A stretch of 64,000 nucleotides of DNA from Siphonodentalium dalli (Eukaryota; Mollusca; Scaphopoda; Gadilida; Siphonodentaliidae): positions 264,037,863-264,101,862 of the forward strand of contig CP136064.1 in assembly GCA_032622095.1 (NCBI GenBank). Direction: 5' to 3'. This document shows positions 21,947-32,844 of this stretch, one piece after another (position 1 is the first letter of the stretch; each line of letters starts with the position of its first letter). The notes beneath the pieces were generated by a model. It was given only the letters and a program-made list of their open reading frames with translations, ran no database searches and was not told the DNA's origin. A program made the position numbers and the translations under genes.

Positions 21947-23058
21947 GAAATTATACGAGTTTTCAGTATAATGGTGCGAGTTTAGTGGATTACGTGATTA
22001 TTTCAGAGAGATATTTATCCGATGTGACTTACTTTTGTGTTAAACAACCTACTGAATATTCAGATCACTGTCAACTAGCAATACATATGAACATAAAGTC
22101 ACAAGATGTCAATAAAACTGCATTTAAATATCATTATACGAAACCGCACGGTGAGGCTAAATGGTCTCGAGATAGTGATGCTAAAGTAAAACAGGCTCTG
22201 GTAGATGCTGATATGCAACACCGCTTATTGAAATTTAGATCAAACGTATACGCACGCGATAAGAACGGAATAGAACAAGCTGTGCGCGATTATGATAATA
22301 TCGTGAATTCTGTTAATGCCACCGCAACTCAATTTGTTAAAAGTAAAAATAAACAAATGCAAAGGAAACGTAAATGGTTTGATGCAAAATGCAAAGAATT
22401 GAAAAAACATATGAAGCACGCGAGTAAAGAAATGAAGCGATACCCTCGCAATGCAGATCTCCGAAATGAGTTTTTCGCCGCTAAAAAAACTTATAAAAGA
22501 GAAACAAAAAAGAAATCAAAATTGTATTATCAGGAAATATCGGATAACCTGGATGATATTGAGACAAGTGACCCTTCGGAATATTGGCGTATAATTAATG
22601 GTCTTAGACCACGAAAAGTTGAAATGAATTATTTGCACCCTGATGAATGTGTAGATTTTTTAAAAGAACTTTTATGTAAAGAAATAATTCCACGAGACGA
22701 AAATGACCGTGTGCGGGGAACGCCGCGCATAGATATAGATCAAAATATTAGCGACGAAGCGATAACATCGGAAGAAATACTAAAATGCCTTAAGCTCTTG
22801 AAAAATAGGAAATCTTCTGAAAATGGAAATATTTCAAATGAATTTCTTAAATCAGTAGTACCAGAGATAATAGATGAGACAACAAAACTGTTCAATCTAG
22901 TGTTATGTTCCGGACATTACCCTAAACATTGGAGTTTTTCACTCATAAAGACGCTCTATAAAAAGGGAGATCGACATGATCCGAATAATTATCGCCCGAT
23001 TGCTCTGACAAATAACCTAGGTAAACTTTTCAACAAAATAATTAACACCAGGATAAAC
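21947..23058 (+). pseudogene. CR1-like LINE ORF2, endonuclease end and RT start
   Basis: An open segment resumes the same ORF2: GNYTSFQYNGASLVDYVI and YSDHCQLAIHM (catalytic Asp and His of the endonuclease). A Lys-rich linker follows with KRKWFDAKCKELKKHMK, then early RT motifs (NGNISNEFLKSVV, HPKHW-type YPKHWSFSLIKTLYKKG, NNYRPIALTNNLGKLF). It breaks at codon AAC (23056-23058), where element Y is inserted. Confidence 0.88.
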
Positions 23059-25234
23059 AAGAAAACCATAGTCAGAAATGGTAACGCCACCAAGATCGTA
23101 TTATTAGCCATAAATATAAATAATAATACAATTATTCTATAAACTAGCTTTCAAATTTTATGCGGGAAATTTGCGTACTTCCATATTTCAAGTTTTCCCG
23201 TTTCTCGTGGCATACATTACTTTCATCAAACTGTCTTCTTTATTACACAAGCTGATAGGCCCGACTTCACCCGGGCTGTTTCACATCTGCTTTCCGGTGA
23301 AAGGTGCGATTTGACCTTCAATTGACTATTTCGAAAGTCAAGGTCAGGTCAGGGTCATGATTTGTCCAGTCCAAAACACCCCCACCGGTAGAAAACTACC
23401 CATAGGTATCAAATTTCGTCGAAATCCGTCCGTTTTACCCAACTTGACCTTTAATTAACAATTTTGAAGGTCAAGGTAAGGTCAGAGTCATGATTTGACC
23501 CGTCCAAAACACCCCCCCCCCGACAAAAGTACCCATAGGTATCAAATTTCGTCGAAATCTATCCGTTTTATCCGAGTTGACCTTTGATTGGCCATATTGA
23601 AGGTCAAGGTCAGGCCGAGGTCACGATTTGACCCGTTCAAAACTCTCCTCAGACCAAAGTATCCCTAGTATCAAATTTCGCCGAAATTTGTCCGTTTTAC
23701 CCAAATTGACCTTGCATTGACAGTTTTAAAGGTCAAGGTCAGGTCGGGGTCACGATTTGACCCGTTCAAAACACTTCCCGGACACAAATACCCATAGGTA
23801 TCAAATTACGTTGAAATCTATGGAAAGCCGAGGAGGACATGTTGGTTGCTAATTGCTAGATATACGACGCGGTATTTTGAAGGTGTTTCAAACTAGGAGA
23901 TAGAAGTATTCTGCCTTTCAAATGGTGATGAATTATAGTAGTTTATTCAAATTTTATGGCATAAATTGTTATTAAAACCGTATATACTATAAAAAATTAA
24001 TGACTCGAAAATTAAGTGGGCCTTTAAACAAAGTCACAATTGCATTTAGGCTCATCTCATACTCGTCCATTCAGCGATATTCTACTGCGCAGTTTGTTAT
24101 AGCCTCCAGTATTTATTGAGCGTTATACCCCCAACTGTTATAATTCGCCTTTAGCAGGCGTACTCTTGCCTCAGATTATTGAGATATTAGGTCACACATA
24201 ATCACATTAAATCGCATCGTAACATAGCAATTGTGTGGGCTCCTTGGCGTGAATATGTAATGAGAAATAAGGTCATACGTAATGACATTAAACTCAAGAA
24301 AACCCTCGAAAACAAAACAAAATCACATTTAATGTTTTACGTTATTTCCTTCATAAAAAGAATCTTCGTGATAATGAACCCTCTCGTTACTTTAGAATAT
24401 AGAATTAACCTTAAAATAAAAAAAATCTTTGGAACACAGAACCTTCGGAATAACGAACCTTCGGATTGGTGAACCTTCGGAATAGCGAACATTCAGAGAA
24501 ATTTCGGAATAGTGGACCTTCGGGATAGTGAACCTTCGGAATAGAGCCATGCCCCCCAATATTCATATTATATGCCCAGAGTTCAAAGGTATGGACCCAT
24601 AAAATTCTAAACTTGGCCCTTAAAATAATGAACTCCAAATTGGAGCACACACAGAACACCACTTAAGTCAACTGAACCTATGTCATGTCCCAATGCGGGA
24701 GGGTCCATATATACCACAACATTCATAGTATATGCCAAGAATTCAAAGGTATGGGCCCACGTAATGACATAAAATCTCAAGAAAACCAGCGAAAACAAAA
24801 CAAAATCACATTTAATGTTCTAAGTTAAGTTATTTCCTCCTGTATCTGTATCGGTGTGCGCGCATGATCAGTTCGGATGTGAGCGCACACTCCATATAAA
24901 GAATCTTTGTGAAAATGAACCCTCTCAAATTAGTCTCAATACTTTAAAATATAGAATTAACCTAAAAATAACAAAAACCTTCGGAATAGAGAACCTTCGG
25001 AATAGCGGACCTTCGGGATAGCAAACCTTCATAATAGAAGCATGTCCCCACAATTACACCGGTGACGTAAACACATGTGCCAATCTTAGTTGTACTCTCG
25101 TAATTATCGGTACGATGAAACGGTGACGGAATCTGACGAGGTTTGCCGAATGTACAATCACCCAGTGAATTATCGATCGCCCATGCGATACAAAAAAACC
25201 AAAAGCAATAAACACCACACTACGGTGGCGTAAT
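23059..25234. mobile_element. element Y, copy 1 (tandem-repeat-cored, 2.18 kb)
   Basis: It starts AAGAAAACCATAGTCAG and ends TGGCGTAAT, and is flanked by AAC on both sides (23056-23058 and 25235-25237). Deleting it restores the LINE frame (ARG-Ile-Asn-His-Leu). Near each end lies an inverted motif, TAACGCCACC on the left and TTACGCCACC (reverse) on the right. The core has about 4.5 diverged copies of a 120-125 bp unit (AAGGTCAAGGTCAGGTC ... CAAATTTCGTCGAAATC) at about 23300-23820. Arrays of the short unit ACCTTCGGAATAG lie at 24438-24545 and 24980-25035. Relative to copy 2 it has an internal duplication of about 500 bp. No transposase. The layout recalls molluscan pearl/Helentron-type non-autonomous elements, which is inference. 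Confidence 0.8.
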
Positions 25235-25237
25235 AAC

Positions 25238-26895
25238 CACCTCGAGGAGAATGACAATGACAGTGACAATCAGTTTGGTTTTCGGACGAATCGTAGTACA
25301 ATTGATAGTGCATTTGTTTTAAATACCATTGTGAAGAAATACAAGCAGAAAAATAAGCCCATTTATGCTGCATTCATTGATTTCAAAAAAGCGTTCGACT
25401 CAGTAGATAGATCGTTAATGTTACACAAAATACGTGATTATGGAATTTCTGGTAAAATAAATCAGTGTATATACGTTCAATGTATCAAGCAAGTTACATA
25501 AGTGTGAAAACAGAGGCAGGCGTTGGACCACAACTTTTATCAACTATTGGAGTAAGACAAGGCTATTCAATTTCACCCACGCTGTTTAAAATGTATATTG
25601 ATGACCTAAGGTATTCATTTGACTCGACTTGCAATCCCGTTATTCTAAATAATCGGCCGATCAGTCATCTTTTATTCGCAGATGACCTTGTAATAATATC
25701 GGAAACGAAAGAAGGTTTACAGAAATGCTTGAATAACTTGGAAAATTATGCAACAGATAATAGTCTCACTGTTAATGTAAATAAAACAAAATGCATGGTT
25801 TTCAGATCTCGCAAGTCAAAATATGAACCGAAATTCATATTTCGATCGAAGCCACTGGAAATGGTTGGGGATTATATGTATTTGGGTCTAAAATTCAGTG
25901 CAACTGGCAAAACGTTAAAATCGCAGGAGCATTTGAGTGCAAAGGCATTAAAATCAATGTTTTTCCTAACACAATCTATTCCATCAAGACTTCAGCTAAC
26001 GACCCCTACAAAATGCAAGTTGTTTGATAAACTAATAAAACCAGTAATGTTGTATGGTTGTGAAGTATGGCTGGGAGATGTGCCGAATCTGCATACTGAT
26101 TCTTTACCTTGCGAGCAGGTTCAATTGAAATTCTGCAAAAATGTACTTTGTATAAATAGAAAAGCGTCGAACCATGCTTCTCGTGCAGAACTGGGTAGAT
26201 TCCCCGTATTTCATGACGCGGTTTTAAAGAGTTTCAGATATAGGAATAAAATTTCTAAGTCAAAGCGTCATACATTAGTTTATGCGGCCTACGTTGAATC
26301 AACTAATTCGAAATTGTCCACGGAATCGTGGAATGTATTACTACTGAAGCTTGGAATCGATATTGCCAAATACAGTGGAATTCAAGAACAAGAACTGATA
26401 AAAAAGCTAAAAATAGATCACATTAACTGTTTTGTGAAGGACGTTTTTGATGATACGAGATCAGTCGGTGGTAATAAACTAAGAACGTATCGCATTTTCA
26501 AACGCAGATATGAGGTGGAACCGTATATTACCAATACCAAATCTGCTGACGCGAGAACTCTCTTTACAAGGTTACGCGTAAGTAATCACAAGCTTGAGAT
26601 TGAGAAGGGAAGACACAAACAGCCCCCGTCAGATATAGAGGATAGAATATGTCCTGTCTGTAGGACAAACTCGGTTGAGACCGAATCACACTTTGTTATG
26701 AATTGTCCGGCATACGAAAACATTCGCATTAGTTGTTTCGCAGCAATAGGCGAGTATAAAACCGATTTCCACAGAATGACAGAAGACAATAAATTTAATT
26801 ATATAATGGAAAATAGGCACATTGATACCATAAATATCATATGCGACATGATCCGGTCCTTCTTTGAAAAGCGGCAGATTTTATCAAGTGCATAA
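25238..26895 (+). pseudogene. CR1-like LINE ORF2, RT core and C-terminus
   Basis: It resumes the LINE frame after Y: NQFGFRTNRSTIDSAF, motif A AAFIDFKKAFDSVDR, then a one-base frameshift near 25467. It continues with YIRSMYQASYISVKT, GVRQGYSISPTLF and the LFADDLVI active site. The thumb and C-terminal region ends with CPVCRTNSVETESHFVMNCP. The FADD box and both RT aspartates are intact. A similar C-terminal stretch from a related LINE is at 9929-10673. Confidence 0.9.
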
Positions 26896-27412
26896 TAATT
26901 ATAAGAACAACTTGTGAGTGAGTATACTGAATATAAATTTTGACTTAGTCGGGTTTTGTTTAATTAATGCTATTATTGTATATGTATGTTTTATATTATA
27001 TGTTATATGCTTGCAACTGCCCATTGAGGTGTTATTGCAATAAAATCTTGTATCTTGTACCATATTAATATCATATATATGTATGGCAACCTGTCCCAAC
27101 CCAGGGACGTATTTTGCTTAATAAATTCTATTCTATTCTATTCTATGTTACAAATGTGGCTCAAAATAAGTGCCCGACTAATTCGGTACCAATGTTTGTT
27201 TAATTGTGTGTCGAATAACACGTCTTGATCCATTCGAATGATTAATCATGACAGCACGTTATCAGGAAGTCAATTAACATTCAATTAGCCTTCATTTTTT
27301 TATGAATGAGCGGTTAGAAACCAAACAAAAACAGGGAAATAGTGGATTTGTTTATGTAATTCCTAAATATAACTGACTGTACAAAAAACTATGAATAATC
27401 TGTTCAGTTTAC
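26896..27412. other. LINE 3' UTR, pentamer tail, and intron
   Basis: The LINE 3' UTR carries AATAAA-like stretches (CAATAAAATC near 27040, TAATAAATTC near 27120), then the TTCTA tail at 27126-27147. From there to the CUB exon donor at 27412 is plain intron with nothing recognised. Confidence 0.6.
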
Positions 27413-27655
27413 CTATTGCAGAATAAAGGGACGTCGACACATCTGAGCCGTCGTAGATATACAACTTATCTTGATCTGCTTCAGTGTCCAGAGAGGGATT
27501 GTTCAACATCACCATTTTGCCAATTGGTGCCTTTATCTGCATAACGCAGCCCAAGTCATCACTGTATGAAGGTGCTGCAGTTAATTTAAGTATTCCTGCT
27601 TGGATCCCTTCTAATGACATGTCGATCATTCCTCCGCACCTTTGGTCCATATAAT
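27413..27655 (-). CDS. CUB-LDLa membrane protein, first half of CUB domain
   Basis: A 243-bp minus-strand exon with acceptor CTACAG|AT (27657-27656) and donor ATAG|GTAAAC (27412-27411). It starts with two bases that complete a Tyr codon with exon 1 and ends on one base that joins the exon at 6885-7016. The peptide has the start of a CUB domain: QRCGGMI, GILKLTAAPSYSDDLGC (first disulfide pair C...C), a hydrophobic strand, then DQDKLYIYDGSDVSTSLYSA. The DxxxYIYDGS segment is the calcium-site loop of calcium-binding CUBs. CUB domains bind protein ligands outside the cell. The other half of this domain lies 20 kb away past two LINEs. Confidence 0.87.
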
Positions 27656-28355
27656 CTGTAGATATATACAAAGAGTGTCGATATCACCACCATAAATGAT
27701 ACCTCCCTGTAGGGTCTCCGTTTGGGTGTTTCCATTCTGGAAATTCTAACTGCACCCCATTGAAACAGACCGAAACTTCCAATTTATAGAAATCATTATT
27801 TGCACCGCATGAGACAGAAGTTTCCATCTTGTACATCAATTTTCCATCTTTGTAAATTTCCAACAATACACCCACTAAAGGCTGGAATACACCAACTGAT
27901 AGCCATAACACGAAATTATGGAAATGAAATTCATGTAAAAAAAAAAGAGGACGACTGCGCTATCCAGAACTAGAATTATGTGATGACTTTATGAATGTCA
28001 AAATTTAAATAACCATATACATATTACACGAATATTTTATTTTTCTACTGGCCCATTCGCAATCTGTGTGAAATTCTCCAATGAGTCCAATAAGTGAACA
28101 ATTTGGTTTGCCCTCCCCCCCCCCCCCTCCCACAATTTGGGTTAGACATGTTATTACAATTGCGTGGGGCTATAGCGTATAGCTATAGCGTATAGGTAAG
28201 TTGCATGGGGCTACATTATAGGTAAGTTGGTTTCTACATTATAGCGTATAGGTAAGTCGGTTTCTACATTATAGCGTATAGGTATGTTGGTTTCCACCCA
28301 CATGGAGTCGGGTATTGCGAAACCCATTCTGAATGATAAATTTTATGATATAATA

Positions 28356-28389
28356 AGTTAATTGTGATCTAGCTAGATCACAATTAACT
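28356..28389. repeat. perfect 34-bp palindrome
   Basis: AGTTAATTGTGATCTAG is followed at once by its exact reverse complement, with no loop. Confidence 0.9.
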
Positions 28390-29332
28390 CGGAATTAGCG
28401 AGTTAACGCGTAAATATCAACATGTTATCACTGAAAATCAAGCCACGTATACAAAACGCAATTCCTTTGTTTTTGGTGGCGCATAAAATATGAAACGCAT
28501 TCTGAACACGAACACTGAGTGTAAAGTATACCCGTGTTATTCTTCTGTAAAATAGCTGAGAAAATATCCCGATATAGCGGTTGATAATTTGGAACAGTAG
28601 CCTCGTGTACATGTTACGGTTCTATTTCAAGCCAATCATGGCTGTGACGGTTCTATACATAAGATTTATTCGAACGAATTCTGCACTTTGGGCCGAATAT
28701 TGTCTTGTGTATCTGCCATTTTAAACCAGATAATGACTGTAGCTTATGCCATTTACATAATACAATAGGTATATTAAGAAATAATACAATAAATGCCTAA
28801 TAATAATAGTAAGTGACATTAAGTGGCAGACACCAAATATTGAAAGTCCTGAGGGGTATAATATCATAATCATGCCTGCCTATATAAATAACCAATGGTA
28901 ATAGAAATCTACTCTCATGAGATTATGAGATGTTATTCATTTAATTAATACAGGGCCATGATTGAAAGATCCAGGCGCACTGGGACAATGTTTCGATGCC
29001 AGCATATTTCTTTCTCGAAAGTCCCACCTAAGTTTACGCATGTTTGTCGCCCAGACATGAACATATCTTATGAAATCACGTTCAACTGAATTATTGATAT
29101 GTTATGGCGTGGCTGGGGATATTGGTGGCGGGGACGGGCGGAGCTTGGGCAGGGAGGGGTGCTTAATTTGTGTATGCCCCAAACTTTGGTCAAATGTTTC
29201 AACAATTACAAATTTCATACCTTACACTAAATTGGTTGGAAATTTCACACTAACAATATGTTGAAATTGTTCTCTTAGTTTGATTGTAAAACAATGACTG
29301 AGGAAAGTCCCTCCTTATGTCCTATCTAAATT

Positions 29333-29405
29333 GAAGTCGACCTGAGAGAAGTCGGCCCCGATGATTAGTCTAATCATCGGAGCCGACTTCTCTCAGGTCG
29401 ACTTC
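29333..29405. repeat. 73-bp near-perfect palindrome
   Basis: Arms starting GAAGTCGACCTGAGAGAAGT meet at a one-base centre (GATTAG T CTAATC) with only a single mismatched pair near the middle. GTCGACTTC-like words recur just outside (to 29470), suggesting a remnant of a longer foldback element. Confidence 0.88.
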
Positions 29406-31146
29406 GCGTCGGCTCGTCTTCGTTTTGGACCATCTTCATATGAGGTCGACTTCACATGGGCCGGACTTCACTTGTACTCTTTTGACCAATAGTCACATGC
29501 TTTTGTAAAACGTCCATTGGCTGATTTAGTTACTTTTAAAGGTTTAGTATTGGTACCCGTATTTACATTCCGGAATATCCCTGAGGATGCGTGACTACTC
29601 ATGCCCAAGACCAGTTGCCCCGGGAGTGATCTTGCATGTTCGGGCGACTGCTATAGTAATCAAAGTCAGGTGACCAATTAATTTTTTCTTTCACTTCATC
29701 CAATTTTTATTTTATTTAATATTACAAGAGATAGGTACTAGTATAACACAATTATTACCTAGGCTCTTACAGGCGCGAGTGGATACAATTAATTGTGTGA
29801 TTGGTTGCAATTAGGTGTCTCTTAACAGGAAGCTGAGTGGCATAACTTCACTGTCTATAGGCTTACAAGTTAGAACAAACCCTGAGTGATTGCCGGTCAG
29901 ATTATCCTGAACAGCAGAACAAGTATGATAAAGAACTGACGAATTCTAGCACTTAATCTATATAATCAGCATCCAACAAGCGGATGCCCAACATAAACTT
30001 AATCAGAACAATGTATGGGTGTCAACGAACTTTAACGTCTTATTTTTTGCTGACTAAAATGCGTCTACGGAAATAGACAACATAAAATACAAGACAGACA
30101 ACTCTATATATCCCGTCTTTCTGAATTCCATCGCTATGAAATTCCACTATAGTTAACCGGCTATTGACCCATGGAAATGTTGGGCCTGCAAAACGCGTTA
30201 TATTCCAAAACTAGCTGGTGACTTGGTGAATTTTGATGGGCGTAACACAGGTTATTGAATAAGCATAGGAAGGCAGTGTAATTCATAGAAATTGATGACA
30301 AGCTGTGCAAATTTCAACTTAATGCATATTTTGTTATGTTTATCTTTGGTCAATTTCACGACATGGTCAGTTTGAACCATTATCATGCCAAATATTAGCC
30401 ATAGTATTACCCGTATAAAACCGATTAAATGGGGAGAGAACCGACTCGATCAGGAAAGAACCCAAACAAATATCAAAATTCGCGGTTTTCGTCGTTGTTA
30501 TGACTCGCACCACGCAAGTTTCGTTATTATTACGCTTGTTGGGGCCACCTATTGTGAGACGAATGTAAAAATTAAACTAATTATCAGCTAGATGGCTCCA
30601 TAATTGCGTTTTTAACTGTCAAAAAGTCGCGAAAATGTATAATTTCGATCACAAGGAACCGTAACAAATCAGTCAAGAACCATCACAAACCGGTGATAGA
30701 ACGACTTACGATGTAACCTTTCCTACACAGTGGATATTATGTTGGCTATATGAACACATACATTTTTCTGTTTAAATTTAATTTCAATGACGTTTCCAAG
30801 ATGGCGCCGAATCAAATTTAAGATGGCGGCGCCCATGTTGAGTCATAAATTCATTTTCGTTATAATTACCATGTTGTTTGCATCGTTCAAAGAGCACATG
30901 TGTGTATTTTGCACTAATCCATGGCTCAAATTCATTCATTTGTTGCATATATTTTGTTTAGTATAAAAGGAGATGGTCCCATAAATGGCCGGATTTAGTG
31001 TACAGTACCCATTTAAGCAATGCCAATGATACATTACAAAAATAGAACGTGAGATATTGTGACGATTGGAAATTATGTTTGGCTAAAAAAAAATTGCGCC
31101 AAACCATAATACTCGATCATTCTTTAAAATAATTTGGCATTTCGAC

Positions 31147-31892
31147 TAGTGTTCGGTCCGAATATTCGAATGTTCGAATATTAATATTCGCTCGTAAAAT
31201 TAAATATTCGAATATTCGAATAATTATTTGACTATTCGAATATTCGAGAATAATCTCCGGGTAATTGTTTCCTGGTTTGTTATTAGTCTGAGGGTCTGTT
31301 AAAAGCATAGTCTATTTTCCACTGACCATAAACGAATTTATATGACGTAACTGTAACGTTCTTATTTGATAGGCGTCATGACGTCGAAATAATTTTATTG
31401 GCTAAGTCTAAACGAGACCGTGCTTGCATGTGGTCATATGAAGCGGACCTATAAGGCATCGTTTTGTTTTGTTTGCGCGTTGTCACTTGTGTGTATAATA
31501 TGGCGTCAAATTCGAAGAAATCAGATATATGGACTCAGTTCACGTTGGATGCCAAAACTAAAAAGGCAATCTGCAAGCTCAATCCAGATCACGTTCTTAG
31601 TTATTGTGGCACTACGACCAACTTGTGGAACCATGCATGGGACATTGACTACTTGAACTTCATAAACAGATAAACTCTTGCTATTAAGCCAAAAGACTTT
31701 TCTGTTCTCTCTTTTTTTGCGTATAGCATGTCCATGGATAAATATGCTATTTCATTAAATAATAAATTGGTTCCAAAATATGTTATCTATATAATTTTAT
31801 AATTTATCTAAATATTCGAATACTATTCGAATATTCGCTCGTTATTCGAACCGAATATTCGAATACCGAAATCCGTCGAATACCGAACACTA
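31147..31892 (+). mobile_element. internally deleted hAT transposon
   Basis: Ends TAGTGTTCGG and CCGAACACTA are flanked by a perfect 8-bp duplication ATTTCGAC (31139-31146, 31893-31900). Subterminal regions are full of the word TTCGAATATTCG in both orientations, likely transposase binding sites. It keeps only a start of transposase coding sequence (31500-31673). It sits in intron 1 of the CUB-LDLa gene. Confidence 0.93.
31500..31673 (+). pseudogene. hAT transposase BED-finger remnant
   Basis: 57 residues beginning MASNSKKSDIWTQFTLD and then LSYCGTTTNLWNH, the BED zinc-finger region found at the N-terminus of hAT transposases. The first ligand pair is damaged (CKLN where CxxC is expected). 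The frame then departs from the family and stops (DYLNFINR), so no catalytic domain remains. Confidence 0.8.
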
Positions 31893-31900
31893 ATTTCGAC

Positions 31901-32364
31901 AACTACCCACTTTTTGCACAAAATTTCAGAAAAATAAGCGCACCCCTTCTCAATTCGATGTCAGCGTGAACGCATGGCGAACAGCCCCACCCAAAATGGT
32001 TGAAGATTAATATTGCCTATATATCAATTTCTTTTCTCGTCTTCATATTGAACAACCCAAGATTAGACCGACCATTTAACTATCATATTTTTTACTGACT
32101 GGAGAGTTCCCATACACAAATTTCAAGGGGCAAGATTTCAATTATTTAGTTGCTTATAACCTAAAATCACCAGTCTTACGTAAGAGAAAGTGGGATGAGA
32201 CCCTCAAATGTAAATGTTTCTATGACTCGGCGACGTAACGTTGCCAACCTATAGGTTTTTTTAATCGCGGATCGACCCTCGATCGGACACTCATGTTATT
32301 CTGCAAGTATCGATCGGAGCCTGGAGGCTTATTCTTCAAGTATTAGGTTATAATGCCTATTGCT
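31901..32364. other. intronic spacer
   Basis: Between the hAT element and the piggyBac-type MITE. About 31905-31930 resembles the tail of block X (CTACCCACTTTTTGCACA). Nothing else recognised. Confidence 0.45.
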
Positions 32365-32368
32365 TTAA

Positions 32369-32761
32369 CCCTATACCCAACAGAAGGGCCCTGTGCCAAT
32401 GCATTCTCTTATATATGCGAGTCGACCATAGGTCGCCTCGCATATATAAGAGAATGCATTGGCTTAACACATTAAAAATTATAAAATTGTTAAAGAATGT
32501 AAGAAAAAATGGTAAAAAGTGTTAAAAAAAGATTTTTTTTTAGGCCAATGCATTCTCTTATATATGCGAGGCGACCTATGGTCGACTCGCATATATAAGA
32601 GAATGCATTGGCACAGGGCATAACAGTAACTATCACAATGTGATCAAGGAGCCGGTTCCAATGATATCCATATGTGTATGGTTCTATTGAGACAGACCCA
32701 AGATATTTTAGGCTGTTGAAGCTTTATTTGGCCGGTTTTGGCCGGTTTGTTGGGTAAAGGG
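32369..32761. mobile_element. piggyBac-type MITE, family Q, copy 1
   Basis: A 393-bp element flanked by TTAA (32365-32368, 32762-32765) with ends CCCTATACCCAACA and TGTTGGGTAAAGGG. TTAA duplication and CCCT/AGGG ends are piggyBac hallmarks. It holds two long palindromes built on GCATTCTCTTATATATGCGA and carries AATAAA on the minus strand. Its edge is only about 11 bp inside intron 1, counted from the donor of exon 1. Confidence 0.9.
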
Positions 32762-32777
32762 TTAATTGTAAACTTAC

Positions 32778-32844
32778 ATGTGTTGGTTCCCAAAACGCAA
32801 ACGGTGGTTGACAAAAACACTAGCAATGCAGTTAGTTCACCCAT
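32778..32844 (-). CDS. CUB-LDLa membrane protein, exon 1 (signal peptide)
   Basis: ATG at 32844 opens MGELTALLVFLSTTVCVLG, a classic signal peptide (short polar start, hydrophobic core, small residues before cleavage), then TNT. The exon ends on one base at a strong donor, ACAT|GTAAGT (32777). The next recognised exon (27655) begins with two bases, so splicing completes a Tyr codon and keeps frame: 22 residues here, then YYMDQRCGG. The gene would give about 243 residues up to the end of the TM exon, or 263 with read-through. An extra in-frame exon between cannot be excluded. TATA-like sequence lies some 25-30 bp upstream of the ATG, but I cannot place a promoter. Confidence 0.75.

Larger units (their letters stand above)
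17210..27147 (+). mobile_element. CR1-like LINE with two nested insertions
   Basis: An esterase-type ORF1 and an EN-RT ORF2 run on the plus strand, antisense to the host gene. The element ends at a pentanucleotide tail (ATTCTATTCTATTCTATG at about 27126-27147), the kind of short 3' tandem repeat that CR1 elements carry. It is interrupted by X copy 2 (19716-21946) and by element Y (23059-25234). ORF1 and ORF2 each have a frameshift, and part of the endonuclease is missing, so it is inactive. The 5' end is uncertain. Confidence 0.88.
27656..31146. other. intron 1 of the CUB-LDLa gene, non-coding
   Basis: No coding exon recognised. At 27705-27910 is sequence related to the interior of the hAT element in X (GGGTCTCCG, GAAATTCTAACTGCACCCC). 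A C run lies at 28115-28130. Short direct repeats (CTATAGCGTATAGGTAAG) occupy about 28165-28290. Palindromes at 28356-28389 and 29333-29405 are listed separately. Confidence 0.55.
2623..32844 (-). other. gene span: secreted-signal, CUB, LDLa, single-pass receptor-like gene
   Basis: Four exons (32778-32844, 27413-27655, 6885-7016, 2623-2909) all splice in phase 1, a common class for extracellular modules. The predicted product enters the secretory pathway and shows one CUB and one LDLa to the outside, with one helix and a short basic tail. Introns are about 5.1, 20.4 and 4.0 kb, expanded by mobile elements and tandem arrays. Both LINEs in it lie antisense to transcription. An additional cytoplasmic-tail exon may lie left of the window. 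Neto and LRP-type receptors use the same modules, but with two CUB domains in Neto. Confidence 0.78.
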
